A stretch of DNA of 64,000 nt from Acinetobacter sp. TGL-Y2 (GTDB taxonomy: Bacteria; Pseudomonadota; Gammaproteobacteria; Pseudomonadales; Moraxellaceae), in assembly GCF_001612555.1 (NCBI RefSeq), contig NZ_CP015111.1:124001-188000 (forward strand). Direction: 5' to 3'. The position numbers were made by a program, and so were the translations under genes. The notes beneath the pieces were generated by a model. That model was given only the letters and a program-made list of their open reading frames with translations, ran no database searches and was not told the DNA's origin. Of this stretch, positions 16,310 through 25,267 are shown in pieces; the stretch's first letter is position 1, and each line of letters opens with the position of its first letter.

Positions 16310-16744
16310 TCACCAGTCAGGGCATTCACGTTTTTTTTCTTCAATTTGAACTAGATCAATGAGTTCTTCTAAATTTTTTGCGTTCATCATAAGGTGCTGA
16401 ATATCTGAAAATAGAAGGCCATCAAATTCAGTAGAATAATTTATATGAACTGGTTCCCCATTTAAAATGCGCATGTGACTCGTTTCAGCAGTTACAACGC
16501 CTGAAATACCAGAATTCCAATAGGTGTACTGAATATTATTTTTTAATAATAAATCTGCTTCTTCATCAAATTCACCGTAATTTCGTGTGCCCATTTCGAT
16601 AGTAGCGGTGTCTGAACCATCATTATAAAGTTCATCTGGTTTTTCAAAACCTACAACTTCAATTGAATTATCTTTAAAAATACTTAAAACTCGTTCAAGG
16701 TTTTTTACCTCAACATTTAATTCAACGTCTACCCATTCGCCCAT
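16310..16744 (-). CDS. acidic hypothetical protein, 144 aa
   Basis: Start MGEWVDVELNVEVK at ATG 16744, right after ATCAGCAATGGAG; the longer frame reads the box. Contains RVLSIFKDNSIEVVGFE, a ferredoxin-like beta-alpha pattern, and an acidic middle. Monocistronic. Family not recognised. Confidence 0.75.
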   Translation of the reverse strand: MGEWVDVELNVEVKNLERVLSIFKDNSIEVVGFEKPDELYNDGSDTATIEMGTRNYGEFDEEADLLLKNNIQYTYWNSGISGVVTAETSHMRILNGEPVHINYSTEFDGLLFSDIQHLMMNAKNLEELIDLVQIEEKKRECPDW

Positions 16745-16771
16745 ATCATAATCTCCATTGCTGATACTTAT

Positions 16772-16789
16772 ATTATAACCATATACCGC
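16772..16789 (-). promoter_or_regulatory. shared promoter box, copy 10
   Basis: Exact consensus, 28 bp before the start. Confidence 0.8.
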
Positions 16790-16924
16790 AAAATATAAAA
16801 GTAAGTGCATGTAATATATTGTATAGTTGCTTTTACATCTCCCTTAAAACTTTTCTAGGTTTCAAGAGAATCAGTCTGGTAAATTTATAAATAAAAGCTC
16901 CTTTCCTTAATACAAAGGTTTAAA

Positions 16925-16966
16925 AGGGCAGGCGTAAGCATTGCCCTGTAGCGCAAGCGAAGTGGC
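16925..16966. repeat. two-hairpin GNRA element H3
   Basis: AGGGCAGGC-GTAA-GCATTGCCCT then GTAGC-GCAA-GCGAAGTGGC. Confidence 0.7.
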
Positions 16967-16996
16967 AAAAAAAAGAATCCTTATCAGATTCTTTTT
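16967..16996 (-). terminator. terminator of the 17028-17591 gene
   Basis: AAAGAATC / GATTCTTT stem followed by a T-run in gene sense. Confidence 0.75.
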
Positions 16997-17027
16997 AATT
17001 TGTTGATTTTGCAATTTAGAAAAAGTT

Positions 17028-17591
17028 TTATGGGTTTTTATTATTTAAAGCCATTTCTATACCAGCTTTTACGCGTAAGTATTCTTGGTAACATGCTTCA
17101 TTTGGGAAGGCAGTGCGACATTCAACATAACCTGTAGAACTTAATCTTTGATATTTTTCGTATTTTTTTTCTTTAAAGAGGTCTGCAGTTTCTTTATAAA
17201 GACCACCCCAGCGGCTCTTAAGTCCATGTACACGATCTATCGTAATTTTTGAACCTTCACGCAATTCATTGAAGCTCATTTTGGGTAGATTAAAGGTATT
17301 TTCGATTTCAAGCACTTCATTTGAGCCTGCTGCAACAACATCATGGACAATCCGGATATACCACTTATGATTACGATCAATAAGGTTCTTAAGTAAGCAC
17401 TGAGTCAGTAGATCATCGTTCTTGTGATTGAAAGCACCGAAAGCCGTAAAGTCATCGCCAAGATTATTCGCTTCCACCAATTTTGCTATTACGTCCTTAT
17501 CATAATCTATGAAAAATTCGAGAGATAGCACAACAGGCTTTTTAAAAGCAGGGATGTACTTTTTTGGCTTTTTTGGTTTTGATGAACTCAT
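17028..17591 (-). CDS. basic hypothetical protein, 187 aa
   Basis: Lysine/proline-rich start MSSSKPKKPKKYIPAFKKP, then a soluble domain with KITIDRVHGLKSRWGGLYK. Probably second in an operon with 17684-18007, separated by a hairpin at 17634-17661. No known family seen. Confidence 0.7.
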   Translation of the reverse strand: MSSSKPKKPKKYIPAFKKPVVLSLEFFIDYDKDVIAKLVEANNLGDDFTAFGAFNHKNDDLLTQCLLKNLIDRNHKWYIRIVHDVVAAGSNEVLEIENTFNLPKMSFNELREGSKITIDRVHGLKSRWGGLYKETADLFKEKKYEKYQRLSSTGYVECRTAFPNEACYQEYLRVKAGIEMALNNKNP

Positions 17592-17633
17592 TTAATATTC
17601 TCTGTATTAGGTTCTACTATAATTTCTTGCACA

Positions 17634-17661
17634 AATACCAAACATTAATAAGTTTGGTATT
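17634..17661 (-). terminator. intercistronic hairpin
   Basis: AATACCAAACTTATTAATGT with its complement GTTTGGTATT; short T-tract only, so possibly an attenuating stem. Confidence 0.5.
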
Positions 17662-17683
17662 TGTTATTGCTTCAACTTTTAAC

Positions 17684-18007
17684 TTAGAACATCCAATCAT
17701 CTTTATTTAGATTCTGTTTTTCTAAACTTTTATATTGATCTTCACTAATTTCAAAAATCTCATCGATTTTGATTACTCTGCGATAAGCACGGGCATCATA
17801 ATTTAACGTGTGTTTCTTGAGTTCCTCAGTGGTCCCTAATAAACAAACTTTATTTACAGCCTGTTCATAGCGTTCATCTGAAAGTTCAACGCCTGCTGCT
17901 AAGCAGAACGCATTCTGGAGCAGTGTTGTCATCTCATCTTTGCCATTAACTAAAACATTTAACGAACCCATATCGAAATGATGGAATACAACGTGAAGAT
18001 TAGTCAT
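17684..18007 (-). CDS. hypothetical protein, 107 aa
   Basis: Begins MTNLHVVFHHFDMGS; ends acidic (LNKDDWMF), a tip reminiscent of acidic partner-binding tails. Box at 18037-18054. No recognised domain. Confidence 0.7.
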   Translation of the reverse strand: MTNLHVVFHHFDMGSLNVLVNGKDEMTTLLQNAFCLAAGVELSDERYEQAVNKVCLLGTTEELKKHTLNYDARAYRRVIKIDEIFEISEDQYKSLEKQNLNKDDWMF

Positions 18008-18036
18008 AAAATATTTATCCTGTTCTCTTGTATTCT

Positions 18037-18054
18037 ATTATAACCATATACCGC
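18037..18054 (-). promoter_or_regulatory. shared promoter box, copy 11
   Basis: Exact consensus. Confidence 0.8.
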
Positions 18055-18305
18055 ATATATATAAAGTAAATACATGTAATTTATTTCTTTATATTTTAGA
18101 TGATAACTATAATTAGAAGATATTTTTAAAAAATCAGAAAATTCTTCTTGAATTTTAAGCATTATCTGACATATTGAGGGAACGGGTAGTAGTCCGGACT
18201 TGTGTGAAAGTCAAAGCTGCGTTTTTTCTGTTGTTGAATAATTTGATATTTTCTATTTTTCAGCATTGTTTAAATTCACACCGCTGAAAAAATTAGGGAA
18301 TACTC

Positions 18306-19550
18306 ATGTCTGATACCATACAAAGCGCATTAGCAATTTCAATTAAAAAACAAGCTCATCGCTTGAATATTGCATTCTGGATGCTTAATACAAAAAACGA
18401 AATTCTGCAAGAAAGACCTCCAATTAAAGCGCCAACATTAGCCCAGTGCCAAGAAATATATGCAAAAGCATACGGTTTCAACACACATAATGGTGCAATT
18501 CAAGCAGCTGATCAGTCCTATGAATTTGACCAACTTAAATTCACAAATGCACTTAAAGAAACCTTAAGAAAGAATAATTTAGATCGTTTACAAATCATGG
18601 ACGTCATTGAATCCACTGTTTTCGAAGATCAGTTTTACAGCAAACTATATCGTGGCCAAGAGCTTGCTGAATTCTTAAGACTTTTTCCTGTTTTAAAATA
18701 TATTCAACCACCAAAAATGAACTATCTAGATGGTATTTCAATTCACTACGGGCCATCTTTTTATAATGATCAAGTTTCCAAAGATCATGAGCCGGTAGTC
18801 GAAATGTTATTTAATTTGATTGTCGAAAATATTCAAAAAATTGATTTCTATGATCAATCGGAAGGCGATGATACTGGAATTTTAGATATCCCTCTTAGCC
18901 TTTTTTATAATCATGACATTTCAGATGTGCATCTTACCCAGTCTTACTTACGCTGGTTATGTGACATCTTTAACAGTTCAATGTTCTGCCAAGCTAAAAG
19001 TGGAATGTTAGAAGTTAGTGATCTAAAGCAATCAAAAATAATGCTGACAATCAATAAGTGTTTCTACAGAGACATTGTTAAATCTAATAAGCTCCATACT
19101 CAATTTCAAGGACTCCTTGAAATGTTCCATGAGGTTCTTAAGATTTATCACCCTGCAGTCATTAATTTTAAATCGCGTAAACAATTAGAAGGCAAAGGCC
19201 TTAGTCAGTACTATTTATATCGGAATTACTTCATACGACAACTAATTTTGTGTGACCGAGAATTCAATCAAGAGCCTAGTATACTTGTTGATAATTTAGA
19301 CTTGAAAGAAGCAATTAGAACGATTAATCCTCATAACACTGCTTTGATAAATGAGGCACTCGAAAAGTTTGATAATCTTGTTGCTGAATTACGTTTGTTG
19401 CCTGAGCTGAGTCAAAGACTTAAACAGGAATTTAAGGATACTAGAGTTAACTTTGAGGAGGCTGAACAGCAGTATATCGATGAGTATTTTAGAGTTTTGA
19501 ATAAGCATCTTAATGGTTGTATAGCGAAGAATCACAATTTATATTTTTGA
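18306..19550 (+). CDS. hypothetical protein, 414 aa
   Basis: ATG 18306 after TTAGGGA. Residues 40-65 (APTLAQCQEIYAKAYGFNTHNG) match a short helical motif (xLxxxQxxxAxxxGFxxxxxL) found at the N-termini of varied plasmid proteins; a similar segment opens the 53077 gene. The rest is helical with no catalytic motif I can name. No shared box; it ends at a bidirectional terminator. Confidence 0.7.
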   Translation: MSDTIQSALAISIKKQAHRLNIAFWMLNTKNEILQERPPIKAPTLAQCQEIYAKAYGFNTHNGAIQAADQSYEFDQLKFTNALKETLRKNNLDRLQIMDVIESTVFEDQFYSKLYRGQELAEFLRLFPVLKYIQPPKMNYLDGISIHYGPSFYNDQVSKDHEPVVEMLFNLIVENIQKIDFYDQSEGDDTGILDIPLSLFYNHDISDVHLTQSYLRWLCDIFNSSMFCQAKSGMLEVSDLKQSKIMLTINKCFYRDIVKSNKLHTQFQGLLEMFHEVLKIYHPAVINFKSRKQLEGKGLSQYYLYRNYFIRQLILCDREFNQEPSILVDNLDLKEAIRTINPHNTALINEALEKFDNLVAELRLLPELSQRLKQEFKDTRVNFEEAEQQYIDEYFRVLNKHLNGCIAKNHNLYF

Positions 19551-19561
19551 TTATATCCAAT

Positions 19562-19590
19562 AAAAAGCCCAAATAAATTGGGCTTTTTTT
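19562..19590. terminator. bidirectional terminator
   Basis: AAAAAGCCCAAATAAATTGG followed by GCTTTTTTT; serves the 18306 gene and the minus-strand mini-array transcript. Confidence 0.85.
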
Positions 19591-19674
19591 AAACCGCGTG
19601 TGCGATGACATAATATAACTGGTGACGGTCGTTATAAACATGCTCGAAAAACCGCATGTGCGGTGGTTATTTGA
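19588..19674 (-). CRISPR. two-repeat mini-array in the 3' end of the 47-aa gene
   Basis: Minus-strand repeats ACCGCACATGCGGT (perfect stem) and ATCGCACACGCGGT, 58 bp apart. The first repeat overlaps the stop of the 19667-19810 gene and the last abuts the terminator at 19562-19590. No leader of the array 1-3 type; transcription from box 12 would pass through the gene into it. Confidence 0.7.
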
Positions 19675-19810
19675 CACCATTTATACAAGCTGTACGGGAA
19701 ACAGCATTTTTGAATATAAGTGCATTTTTCTGACACTGTTCTAAACTTGCTTGTGGGATGTGATCAATCCCACCACTATATACGATTAGAACTAAATACC
19801 AAGTGTTCAT
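19667..19810 (-). CDS. small protein, 47 aa
   Basis: MNTWYLVLIVYSGGIDHIPQ... from ATG 19810 behind a GAGAG site, with a box at 19844-19861. Hydrophobic N-terminus and two later cysteines (EQCQKNA, TACING), similar in plan to small phage-type proteins of unknown role that have a signal-like start and one disulphide. Its 3' end overlaps a CRISPR repeat. Confidence 0.55.
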   Translation of the reverse strand: MNTWYLVLIVYSGGIDHIPQASLEQCQKNALIFKNAVSRTACINGVK

Positions 19811-19843
19811 AGAAACTCTCAACGTTATTTAAGTATAATATTT

Positions 19844-19861
19844 AGTATAACCATATACCGC
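19844..19861 (-). promoter_or_regulatory. shared promoter box, copy 12
   Basis: GCGGTATATGGTTATACT, before the 47-aa gene. Confidence 0.75.
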
Positions 19862-19973
19862 AAAAATAACTATGAATTATTGTACTTATTTAATTTTAGA
19901 TTATGATTTACAACTAAATCTCATCTTTGATGTACTATAATATGGTTAATCTAATTAAAAGTTAAAGATGATT

Positions 19974-20495
19974 ATGCAAGAAAAAACATTCGAAAATGAA
20001 AGCTATAATCAAGTCACTTTAAAAGTTCCCAAATGTAACCTCTTAAAATCCATTGATGATTTTGGTATGCAATTGCAGAATATTGGTCTTGGTATTCTCG
20101 TATGGACGTTGAGTGTTGGTAATGAAATATTTAGCAATCAAATGAACACTCTAATTACTGTGCTTGCATTTATAACACTCCTTGCTTTTTTAGTGCTTAT
20201 GTACAAAATGTTTAGCTTTTTCACATCATGCCATGATCAAGCAAAGGCACATCCAAGAGGTGTTTCATATTTTTATATAAACTCACAGATTAATAAAAAT
20301 CTTTTTAATCTAATATCTTTTAGAAATTTTAGAATAATTCTTATGGTTTTATTTCTTGTTCTTAGTTTTCTTATGGATATTAACATCGAAGTATTAGCTG
20401 TAAAATATGTATATTATTTTTGTTTAACTGTTGGGTTATCTATACAGTTTTGTGTTTCATACTACATATATAAAAACAAATATTTATATCTATAA
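19974..20495 (+). CDS. four-span membrane protein, 173 aa
   Basis: Start at ATG 19974 (MQEKTFENES). Predicted spans around 33-52, 58-80, 118-135 and 143-163. The N-terminal 30 residues are polar. Plus strand, no shared box; a TACTATAAT -10 lies 35 bp upstream. Function unknown. Confidence 0.7.
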   Translation: MQEKTFENESYNQVTLKVPKCNLLKSIDDFGMQLQNIGLGILVWTLSVGNEIFSNQMNTLITVLAFITLLAFLVLMYKMFSFFTSCHDQAKAHPRGVSYFYINSQINKNLFNLISFRNFRIILMVLFLVLSFLMDINIEVLAVKYVYYFCLTVGLSIQFCVSYYIYKNKYLYL

Positions 20496-20500
20496 TTATT

Positions 20501-20526
20501 AAAAAGGCTTGTTAATCAAGCCTTTT
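20501..20526. terminator. bidirectional terminator
   Basis: AAAAGGCTTGTTAATCAAGC then CTTTT; between two convergent membrane-protein genes. Confidence 0.8.
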
Positions 20527-20537
20527 CTATTATTAAA

Positions 20538-21785
20538 TTATTTTTTTGCCTCTATGTAGGTATCATAGACTGATTTCCAGTCTACAAACCTACTATAAAT
20601 TTTATGCATGAATATACACTTAAGTACATAGAGTAATAATGAAAATCCTAAAAGAAAGTATCCATATTTTAAGTTGAAAATAATGGGTTGATTAAAATCC
20701 AAAATTGGTAATAGGATTAGATAGATACCATTAATAGCCAACACAGAAATTACAATAAAATTTATAAAAGAAAAGAATATTGTTGAAGGGGGGAGGCGTT
20801 CATTAATATTTAAATACTTTACTAAATTTTCTATCCCTTCGAAAATAAACATAAATAAAAATGCAAACACGAAGATGCAGATAAATATCAGTACAAAAGA
20901 ATTTTTGAAAACTTCCTGAACAAATGCATAGTATTTATTGATAAACTCATAAATATGAATATTTATTATAGAAATAGAACCTAAGTAAAAGCTTAGAATC
21001 ATAAATAACTTAATATAAAAATGACTTTTAGATATTTTCTTAATTAATTTTGTTTCAAATACACTCATGACTTTTGCGATATTGACACTTTTTCGTTTTA
21101 CTTCAAAAGAAAGGTCATTTGCAGGCATGGTATATGTTAAATATTTTAGCGAATTATTCAAAGCAGTATCAGCAGCAAGACAAATTTGTGTATAAGATTT
21201 CTTTTGAAGCTCTTGATAAATGACAAATTGCTCTAAAAATGAAATGAGGTCATTATCTGGTTCTAACTTATTTTTTTCATTTTCAATAAACAAAGAGAGG
21301 CTATGAAGTTTACTAATAAGTACTTCATTAGAATCATTTGTACTGATTTTTAGACTATTGATCTCATCATAAATCAATTTAAATTCTGCAGGCTCGGTTA
21401 GTTTTGACCATGATAAAGCAGAATTTAAAAAATTAATTGATGCTCTTTCTTCTTTAGTGAGAAGTATATTATTGCAATTGAAATTGTTCGAATATTCAAA
21501 TGCTTCTAAATCCTTTTTAATTTTACTATTTAATTCACTAATTTTTTTTTCTAAGTTAATTGTTGGGAATGGAATATTGTTTATATCTTCAATTATTTTT
21601 ATTCCAACCATTTTCTCATTGTTAAGTAATGAATACTCCATGTTGATTTTTTCAAAATCAACCAATGAAACTTCTTCATTGAATATATTTTTCAATCGGG
21701 TTTGTTGTGGGCCTTGAATCCTTTTTTCAGATGAATTTTTATAAACTACCTCATCGTCCTCATAAACCACCAGTGCTTCTCTAGA
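20538..21785 (-). CDS. large membrane protein, 415 aa
   Basis: Start set at MSREALVVYEDDEVVYK (ATG 21785); the upstream ATG is inside the box. Residues 1-250 are soluble and rich in coiled-coil-like segments (EKKISELNSKIKKDLEAFE); four spans follow (about 258-280, 299-322, 343-365, 375-398). No recognised family. Monocistronic under box 13. A soluble sensor-like domain plus membrane bundle is seen in many abortive-infection proteins, but there is no sequence evidence for that here. Confidence 0.7.
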   Translation of the reverse strand, partial: SREALVVYEDDEVVYKNSSEKRIQGPQQTRLKNIFNEEVSLVDFEKINMEYSLLNNEKMVGIKIIEDINNIPFPTINLEKKISELNSKIKKDLEAFEYSNNFNCNNILLTKEERASINFLNSALSWSKLTEPAEFKLIYDEINSLKISTNDSNEVLISKLHSLSLFIENEKNKLEPDNDLISFLEQFVIYQELQKKSYTQICLAADTALNNSLKYLTYTMPANDLSFEVKRKSVNIAKVMSVFETKLIKKISKSHFYIKLFMILSFYLGSISIINIHIYEFINKYYAFVQEVFKNSFVLIFICIFVFAFLFMFIFEGIENLVKYLNINERLPPSTIFFSFINFIVISVLAINGIYLILLPILDFNQPIIFNLKYGYFLLGFSLLLYVLKCIFMHKIYSRFVDWKSVYDTYIEAKK

Positions 21786-21816
21786 CATAATCTTTGACCT
21801 ATTTATAATTATAATA

Positions 21817-21834
21817 ATTATAACCATATACCGC
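21817..21834 (-). promoter_or_regulatory. shared promoter box, copy 13
   Basis: Exact consensus, 32 bp before the start. Confidence 0.8.
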
Positions 21835-21948
21835 TTTACGTTGAGTTATTATTTGTAATTAAATTTTGTGCTTTTACAATGCGTTAGTCTAAAATTAGAG
21901 GTAAGGATAATCTCAAGAAAAACAAATAAAATCCTCTTATTTGATTAC

Positions 21949-22051
21949 AGCGTAGCTACATAGGAAGCGTGAGCATACTATGCCAGAAGCATAGGCGGAG
22001 GGATAAGTAGGGCGGGCGTAAGCTTAGACCTCGCAGCGTAAGCGAAGCGGA
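21949..22051. repeat. extended GNRA hairpin element H4
   Basis: AGC-GTGA-GC hairpin, TATGCCAGAAGCATA, then GGGC-GTAA-GCTTAGACC and AGC-GTAA-GCGAAGCG. Confidence 0.6.
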
Positions 22052-22086
22052 AATTAAGCCTATGACAGGCCTAAATATTCTAAAAT

Positions 22087-22404
22087 TTAATTTCTACATA
22101 ATTGGCGAATTACATACTCACCAAAGTTATTCAGTTCATGCTTGTTATATCGAATTTCATATTCTCGACACTGGGCGTTTTGTCTTAAAAAAGTTATATC
22201 AACAATATTACTTGCTACTCTGTTAATTTCAAGAATCCGTTCAACTTCTTCAAAGTCTAATTCATTTCCATGTTCACCACTTTTAATTAGTGGAAAACGT
22301 AAATTTGAATTAATACCTGATAACAGGTTATGACAACAAAAATGAACATGTCCATCTACAACAAGGCACACGATGCTTTCACGATTATCATTTGAGCTTT
22401 TCAT
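22087..22404 (-). CDS. hypothetical protein, 105 aa
   Basis: MKSSNDNRESIVCLVVDGHVHFCCHNLLSG: four cysteines, with HFCCH near residue 24, but no complete metal site. Ribosome site AAAGAGA. Follows 22471-23142 by 66 bp on the same strand, so probably the second gene of that transcript. Confidence 0.65.
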   Translation of the reverse strand: MKSSNDNRESIVCLVVDGHVHFCCHNLLSGINSNLRFPLIKSGEHGNELDFEEVERILEINRVASNIVDITFLRQNAQCREYEIRYNKHELNNFGEYVIRQLCRN

Positions 22405-22470
22405 TTTTAATCTCTTTCGCTGAATAAGTTTGATTTATGGCCCTAAACTTTATTAAGGCCATTTTTTGTA

Positions 22471-23142
22471 TTAAGAGCTTTGTTTTTCATATACAGCTAC
22501 TAAATCAGGATAACCAGATAAATAATCGGTAACGATCTGCTTCGTTACATCATCATAATCACCGATAAAACCACTTACGCATTCAATGCTTTCGGTATGT
22601 TCTGTATCGCATGAACCACAATTAGAGACTTCGTTTATGCTAAAACCCCAACAATTACCTTGTTGATAGTTATCGTACTCTTTTAATTCAGACTTAAGGT
22701 TTTCGTTGGCAACGTCATGGCTCCATTTCAAGCCTACACGCTTGAATTCTTCTGCTACAGTAAAAATCCAGCCACATTGCCCACTATCCCATCTGCAGCT
22801 AAAAGGGGTGGTGCTATACGTCACGCCGCTATGGTCATAAACATATAATGGTTTAATAAAGATATATTTGTCTTTCAGCTTATTCTTGCTGGCAATAATT
22901 GCTTCGATTAATTGGCGTGTGCTACGTTCATTGGTAGAAATCCCAAGTTTTTTAGCAACAATATACAGTATATCTTTTACTAAATTCTCATCATCCCCGA
23001 TGCTATATTTGTGGCCAACCGTATAAATTAGACTGATTGTTCCTTCATTCCAATCACGTTGTCTTGGACTTGTTGCATGGAGGTCTTGAAATAATTCAAA
23101 TACATGTTTTTCTGATCTAAAGCTAACTGGTGTGTAATCCAT
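22471..23142 (-). CDS. conserved phage-type hypothetical protein, 223 aa
   Basis: Start MDYTPVSFRSEK at ATG 23142 after CAACGGAGAACTCAA. The segment PLYVYDHSGVTYSTTPFSCRWDSGQCGWIF and later LKEYDNYQQGNCWGFSI match a protein seen in many large phages and plasmids (PLYxYDHSG...WDSGQxG; YDxYxxGxxxG). Several cysteines (SNCGSCDTEH) suggest a metal site. Function unknown. Box at 23168-23185. Confidence 0.8.
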   Translation of the reverse strand: MDYTPVSFRSEKHVFELFQDLHATSPRQRDWNEGTISLIYTVGHKYSIGDDENLVKDILYIVAKKLGISTNERSTRQLIEAIIASKNKLKDKYIFIKPLYVYDHSGVTYSTTPFSCRWDSGQCGWIFTVAEEFKRVGLKWSHDVANENLKSELKEYDNYQQGNCWGFSINEVSNCGSCDTEHTESIECVSGFIGDYDDVTKQIVTDYLSGYPDLVAVYEKQSS

Positions 23143-23167
23143 TTGAGTTCTCCGTTGCTGATAACTC

Positions 23168-23185
23168 ATTATAACCATATACCGC
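23168..23185 (-). promoter_or_regulatory. shared promoter box, copy 14
   Basis: Exact consensus; leader GAGTTATCAGCAACGGAG follows. Confidence 0.85.
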
Positions 23186-23304
23186 AAATTATTGTAGTAA
23201 GTTATTGTAATTTAATGTTTATGTTTGCTTTTAAATTAATATTTTTAATGGTGGTGGATTTTGAATTTATTCTTTTTTGTAGAAAAACGACATTTCTGAT
23301 AACC

Positions 23305-23398
23305 AAGCCAGTATGCGTAAGCATATTGGGTCCGGAGCTTATGCGAAGGTTTTAATAGGGCGGGCGTAAGCATCGCCCTGTAGCGCAAGCGGAGCGAA
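23305..23398. repeat. extended GNRA hairpin element H5
   Basis: CCAGTATGC-GTAA-GCATATTGG, GGGCGGGC-GTAA-GCATCGCCC, AGC-GCAA-GCGGAGCG. Confidence 0.7.
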
Positions 23399-23436
23399 AT
23401 TCATGCCATAAAGACATGAGTTTAAAAAGCGAAAAC

Positions 23437-23709
23437 TTAAAGTGATAATAAAAACTTATCTAATTGTTCATCAATACTGCTTAAATCATCTGCAGTATTA
23501 ATAATGAGTTCATGAGCATCATGGTGAACTTTAATATGCGTTGTTCCAACTTGATCTGTAAAAACTCCTACACTGCACTCAATGTTCAGAAATTCGTGAA
23601 TTTGGTATTCTTTTTGTTCTAAGGAAGCATTGTGCCATTCTGCATCAACATCATCCAAAAAGCGTGAAAATAGTAATTCAGTATCTTGTTCGATAGTCTG
23701 ATGAATCAT
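23437..23709 (-). CDS. acidic hypothetical protein, 90 aa
   Basis: MIHQTIEQDTELLFSRFL..., TTGGAG site upstream. A partial box end (ATTATAATTAATCAT) without the GGTATATGG half precedes it. May be co-transcribed with 23766-24275. No known domain. Confidence 0.6.
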   Translation of the reverse strand: MIHQTIEQDTELLFSRFLDDVDAEWHNASLEQKEYQIHEFLNIECSVGVFTDQVGTTHIKVHHDAHELIINTADDLSSIDEQLDKFLLSL

Positions 23710-23765
23710 AGAGAAAACTCCAACATAATGATTAATTATAATTTCGCGGATAAGACTTCATTTAC

Positions 23766-24275
23766 TTACTTAAAAATTGAAATGGACTGGTACTCACTAT
23801 CTGCATAGACCAGTAATTCTTTGGCAATCGAAACGAAAAGTTTAGCCAAACTTTTATCATAATCTGGCATATCGTTGATTTGATAGCTGAAATTATTTAA
23901 GTGTTTTAATACTTCAATATATTTAATGCTATCTGCAGAGGCATCCGCTAAAGTTTTCAATTCGCAAACTTGTTTGATGTAATCATTTACATTAGTTTGA
24001 GTTTGGTTTGGATATGAATCATTTACATGATTAACAATAGTTGAACCGAGAATTTGGGTAAGTAATTTATAATTATGAGTCCGATCTGTTGCATAGAACT
24101 TCTCAGATACAGCCGCACTAAATACGAGATCATCGTCTATTAAGCCATCACTGAATCCTGCAAGATTTCGAGCTTCTGCAAAAAATTTACCAAGGACAGT
24201 TTCTGCTGCACTTGGTCTGGTTGTAGTGGCAATGATAATTGAAAGACTTTTAGCTGAAACGATATATGATGACAT
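23766..24275 (-). CDS. hypothetical protein, 169 aa, paralogue of 52232-52750
   Basis: Start MSSYIVSAKSLSIII at ATG 24275 after CAACGGAGAACTCAA. The C-terminal VLKHLNNFSYQINDMPDYDKSLAKLFVSI aligns with LVKSLRCLDYQCSDWKEYKKSLAKNL of the 52232 gene and both begin MSxxIxxA, so they are paralogues. Helical and soluble; function unknown. Confidence 0.75.
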   Translation of the reverse strand: MSSYIVSAKSLSIIIATTTRPSAAETVLGKFFAEARNLAGFSDGLIDDDLVFSAAVSEKFYATDRTHNYKLLTQILGSTIVNHVNDSYPNQTQTNVNDYIKQVCELKTLADASADSIKYIEVLKHLNNFSYQINDMPDYDKSLAKLFVSIAKELLVYADSEYQSISIFK

Positions 24276-24300
24276 TTGAGTTCTCCGTTGCTGAGAATTC

Positions 24301-24318
24301 ATTATAACCATATACCGC
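24301..24318 (-). promoter_or_regulatory. shared promoter box, copy 15
   Basis: Exact consensus; leader GAATTCTCAGCAACGGAG. Confidence 0.85.
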
Positions 24319-24405
24319 TAATGCAACAAGTTAACTTATGTAACTGATTTTAATAATTTTATTGAAGTTTATAAATTTGCTGATGGTGCTCTAATTTATT
24401 GGGCT

Positions 24406-24927
24406 TTAAGACTCATCTTCTTTTTCCAAAGCTTTATCAATTTTTTCCCAGTGTGCGAATTCAAGCCAATTGCCAATAGCTAATGTTTCCTTATTGGTAC
24501 GCATGTAGCTTAGCTTGTGATGGCCATAATCAGATAAATCAACAATATTATCTATCACATTATCGCAATTCTCTACATCTCTAACGCCTAATCCAAGCAT
24601 TAATAAATTAGCAAAATGTCGTAGCTCGTTTCTTCTATTCTCATGCCAATCTTCAAAATTTGAATAATCCGAAGGTTCATTCGTATGTGTGAAGTCAAAG
24701 GTTTCATTTTTTGTAATGTAGCAACAACCGGACTCATAGAGTGCATCAGTAATTTGAACTTTTTGTTCCTTAGTCATACTGCGAATTTTATTCTTACTTT
24801 GAGCTAAATCAGCTACAGTATAGATATTTTTAATATTTAAGAGTTCTACTAATTCTGGATGCTCTTTTAGAAACAGTCCATGATTCATCTCCTCCAAAGT
24901 TGTATTACTTGCCGTTTGGTAATTCAT
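24406..24927 (-). CDS. hypothetical protein, 173 aa, cut off from its operon by an IS
   Basis: MNYQTASNTTLEEMNHG from ATG 24927. The IS3 element sits directly before this start. Removing it rejoins AAAAGGATAGTGTGTA to ATG, so the gene was the second gene behind 26145-27221 and the insertion separated the ribosome site from the start codon. The IS end supplies AGGGGCG 9 bp upstream, which may partly replace it. Protein family unknown. Confidence 0.7.
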   Translation of the reverse strand: MNYQTASNTTLEEMNHGLFLKEHPELVELLNIKNIYTVADLAQSKNKIRSMTKEQKVQITDALYESGCCYITKNETFDFTHTNEPSDYSNFEDWHENRRNELRHFANLLMLGLGVRDVENCDNVIDNIVDLSDYGHHKLSYMRTNKETLAIGNWLEFAHWEKIDKALEKEDES

Positions 24928-25000
24928 TAGGTAATCGCCCCTAAAAATAAAAGGATCTAAAAGTAGAATTTTCTCTTAAGATACAAGCAGGAGATTCTGC

Positions 25001-25267
25001 ATGAAAACATCTAAATTTACTGACAGTCAGATCATGTCTATTTTGAAACAGGCGGAATCTGGTACACCTGTAGCTACTCTTTGCCGTGAACATGGTATGA
25101 GCAATGCTACATTCTATAAATGGCGTGCCAAATATGGCGGTATGGATACGTCATTAATGGTTCGACTCAGAGAGTTGGAAGCAGAAAATACCAGACTGAA
25201 AAAAATGTATGCTGAAGAACGATTAAAGGCAGAGATTATTCAGGAAGCAATGTCAAAAAAGTGGTGA
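25001..25267 (+). CDS. IS3-family transposase OrfA
   Basis: 88 residues with the typical helix-turn-helix ([15 protein letters not shown] region, then [14 protein letters not shown]) and a leucine-zipper-like [20 protein letters not shown]. Binds the IS ends. Its last codons contain TCAAAAAAG, a -1 slip site leading into OrfB. Confidence 0.9.
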   Translation: MKTSKFTDSQIMSILKQAESGTPVATLCREHGMSNATFYKWRAKYGGMDTSLMVRLRELEAENTRLKKMYAEERLKAEIIQEAMSKKW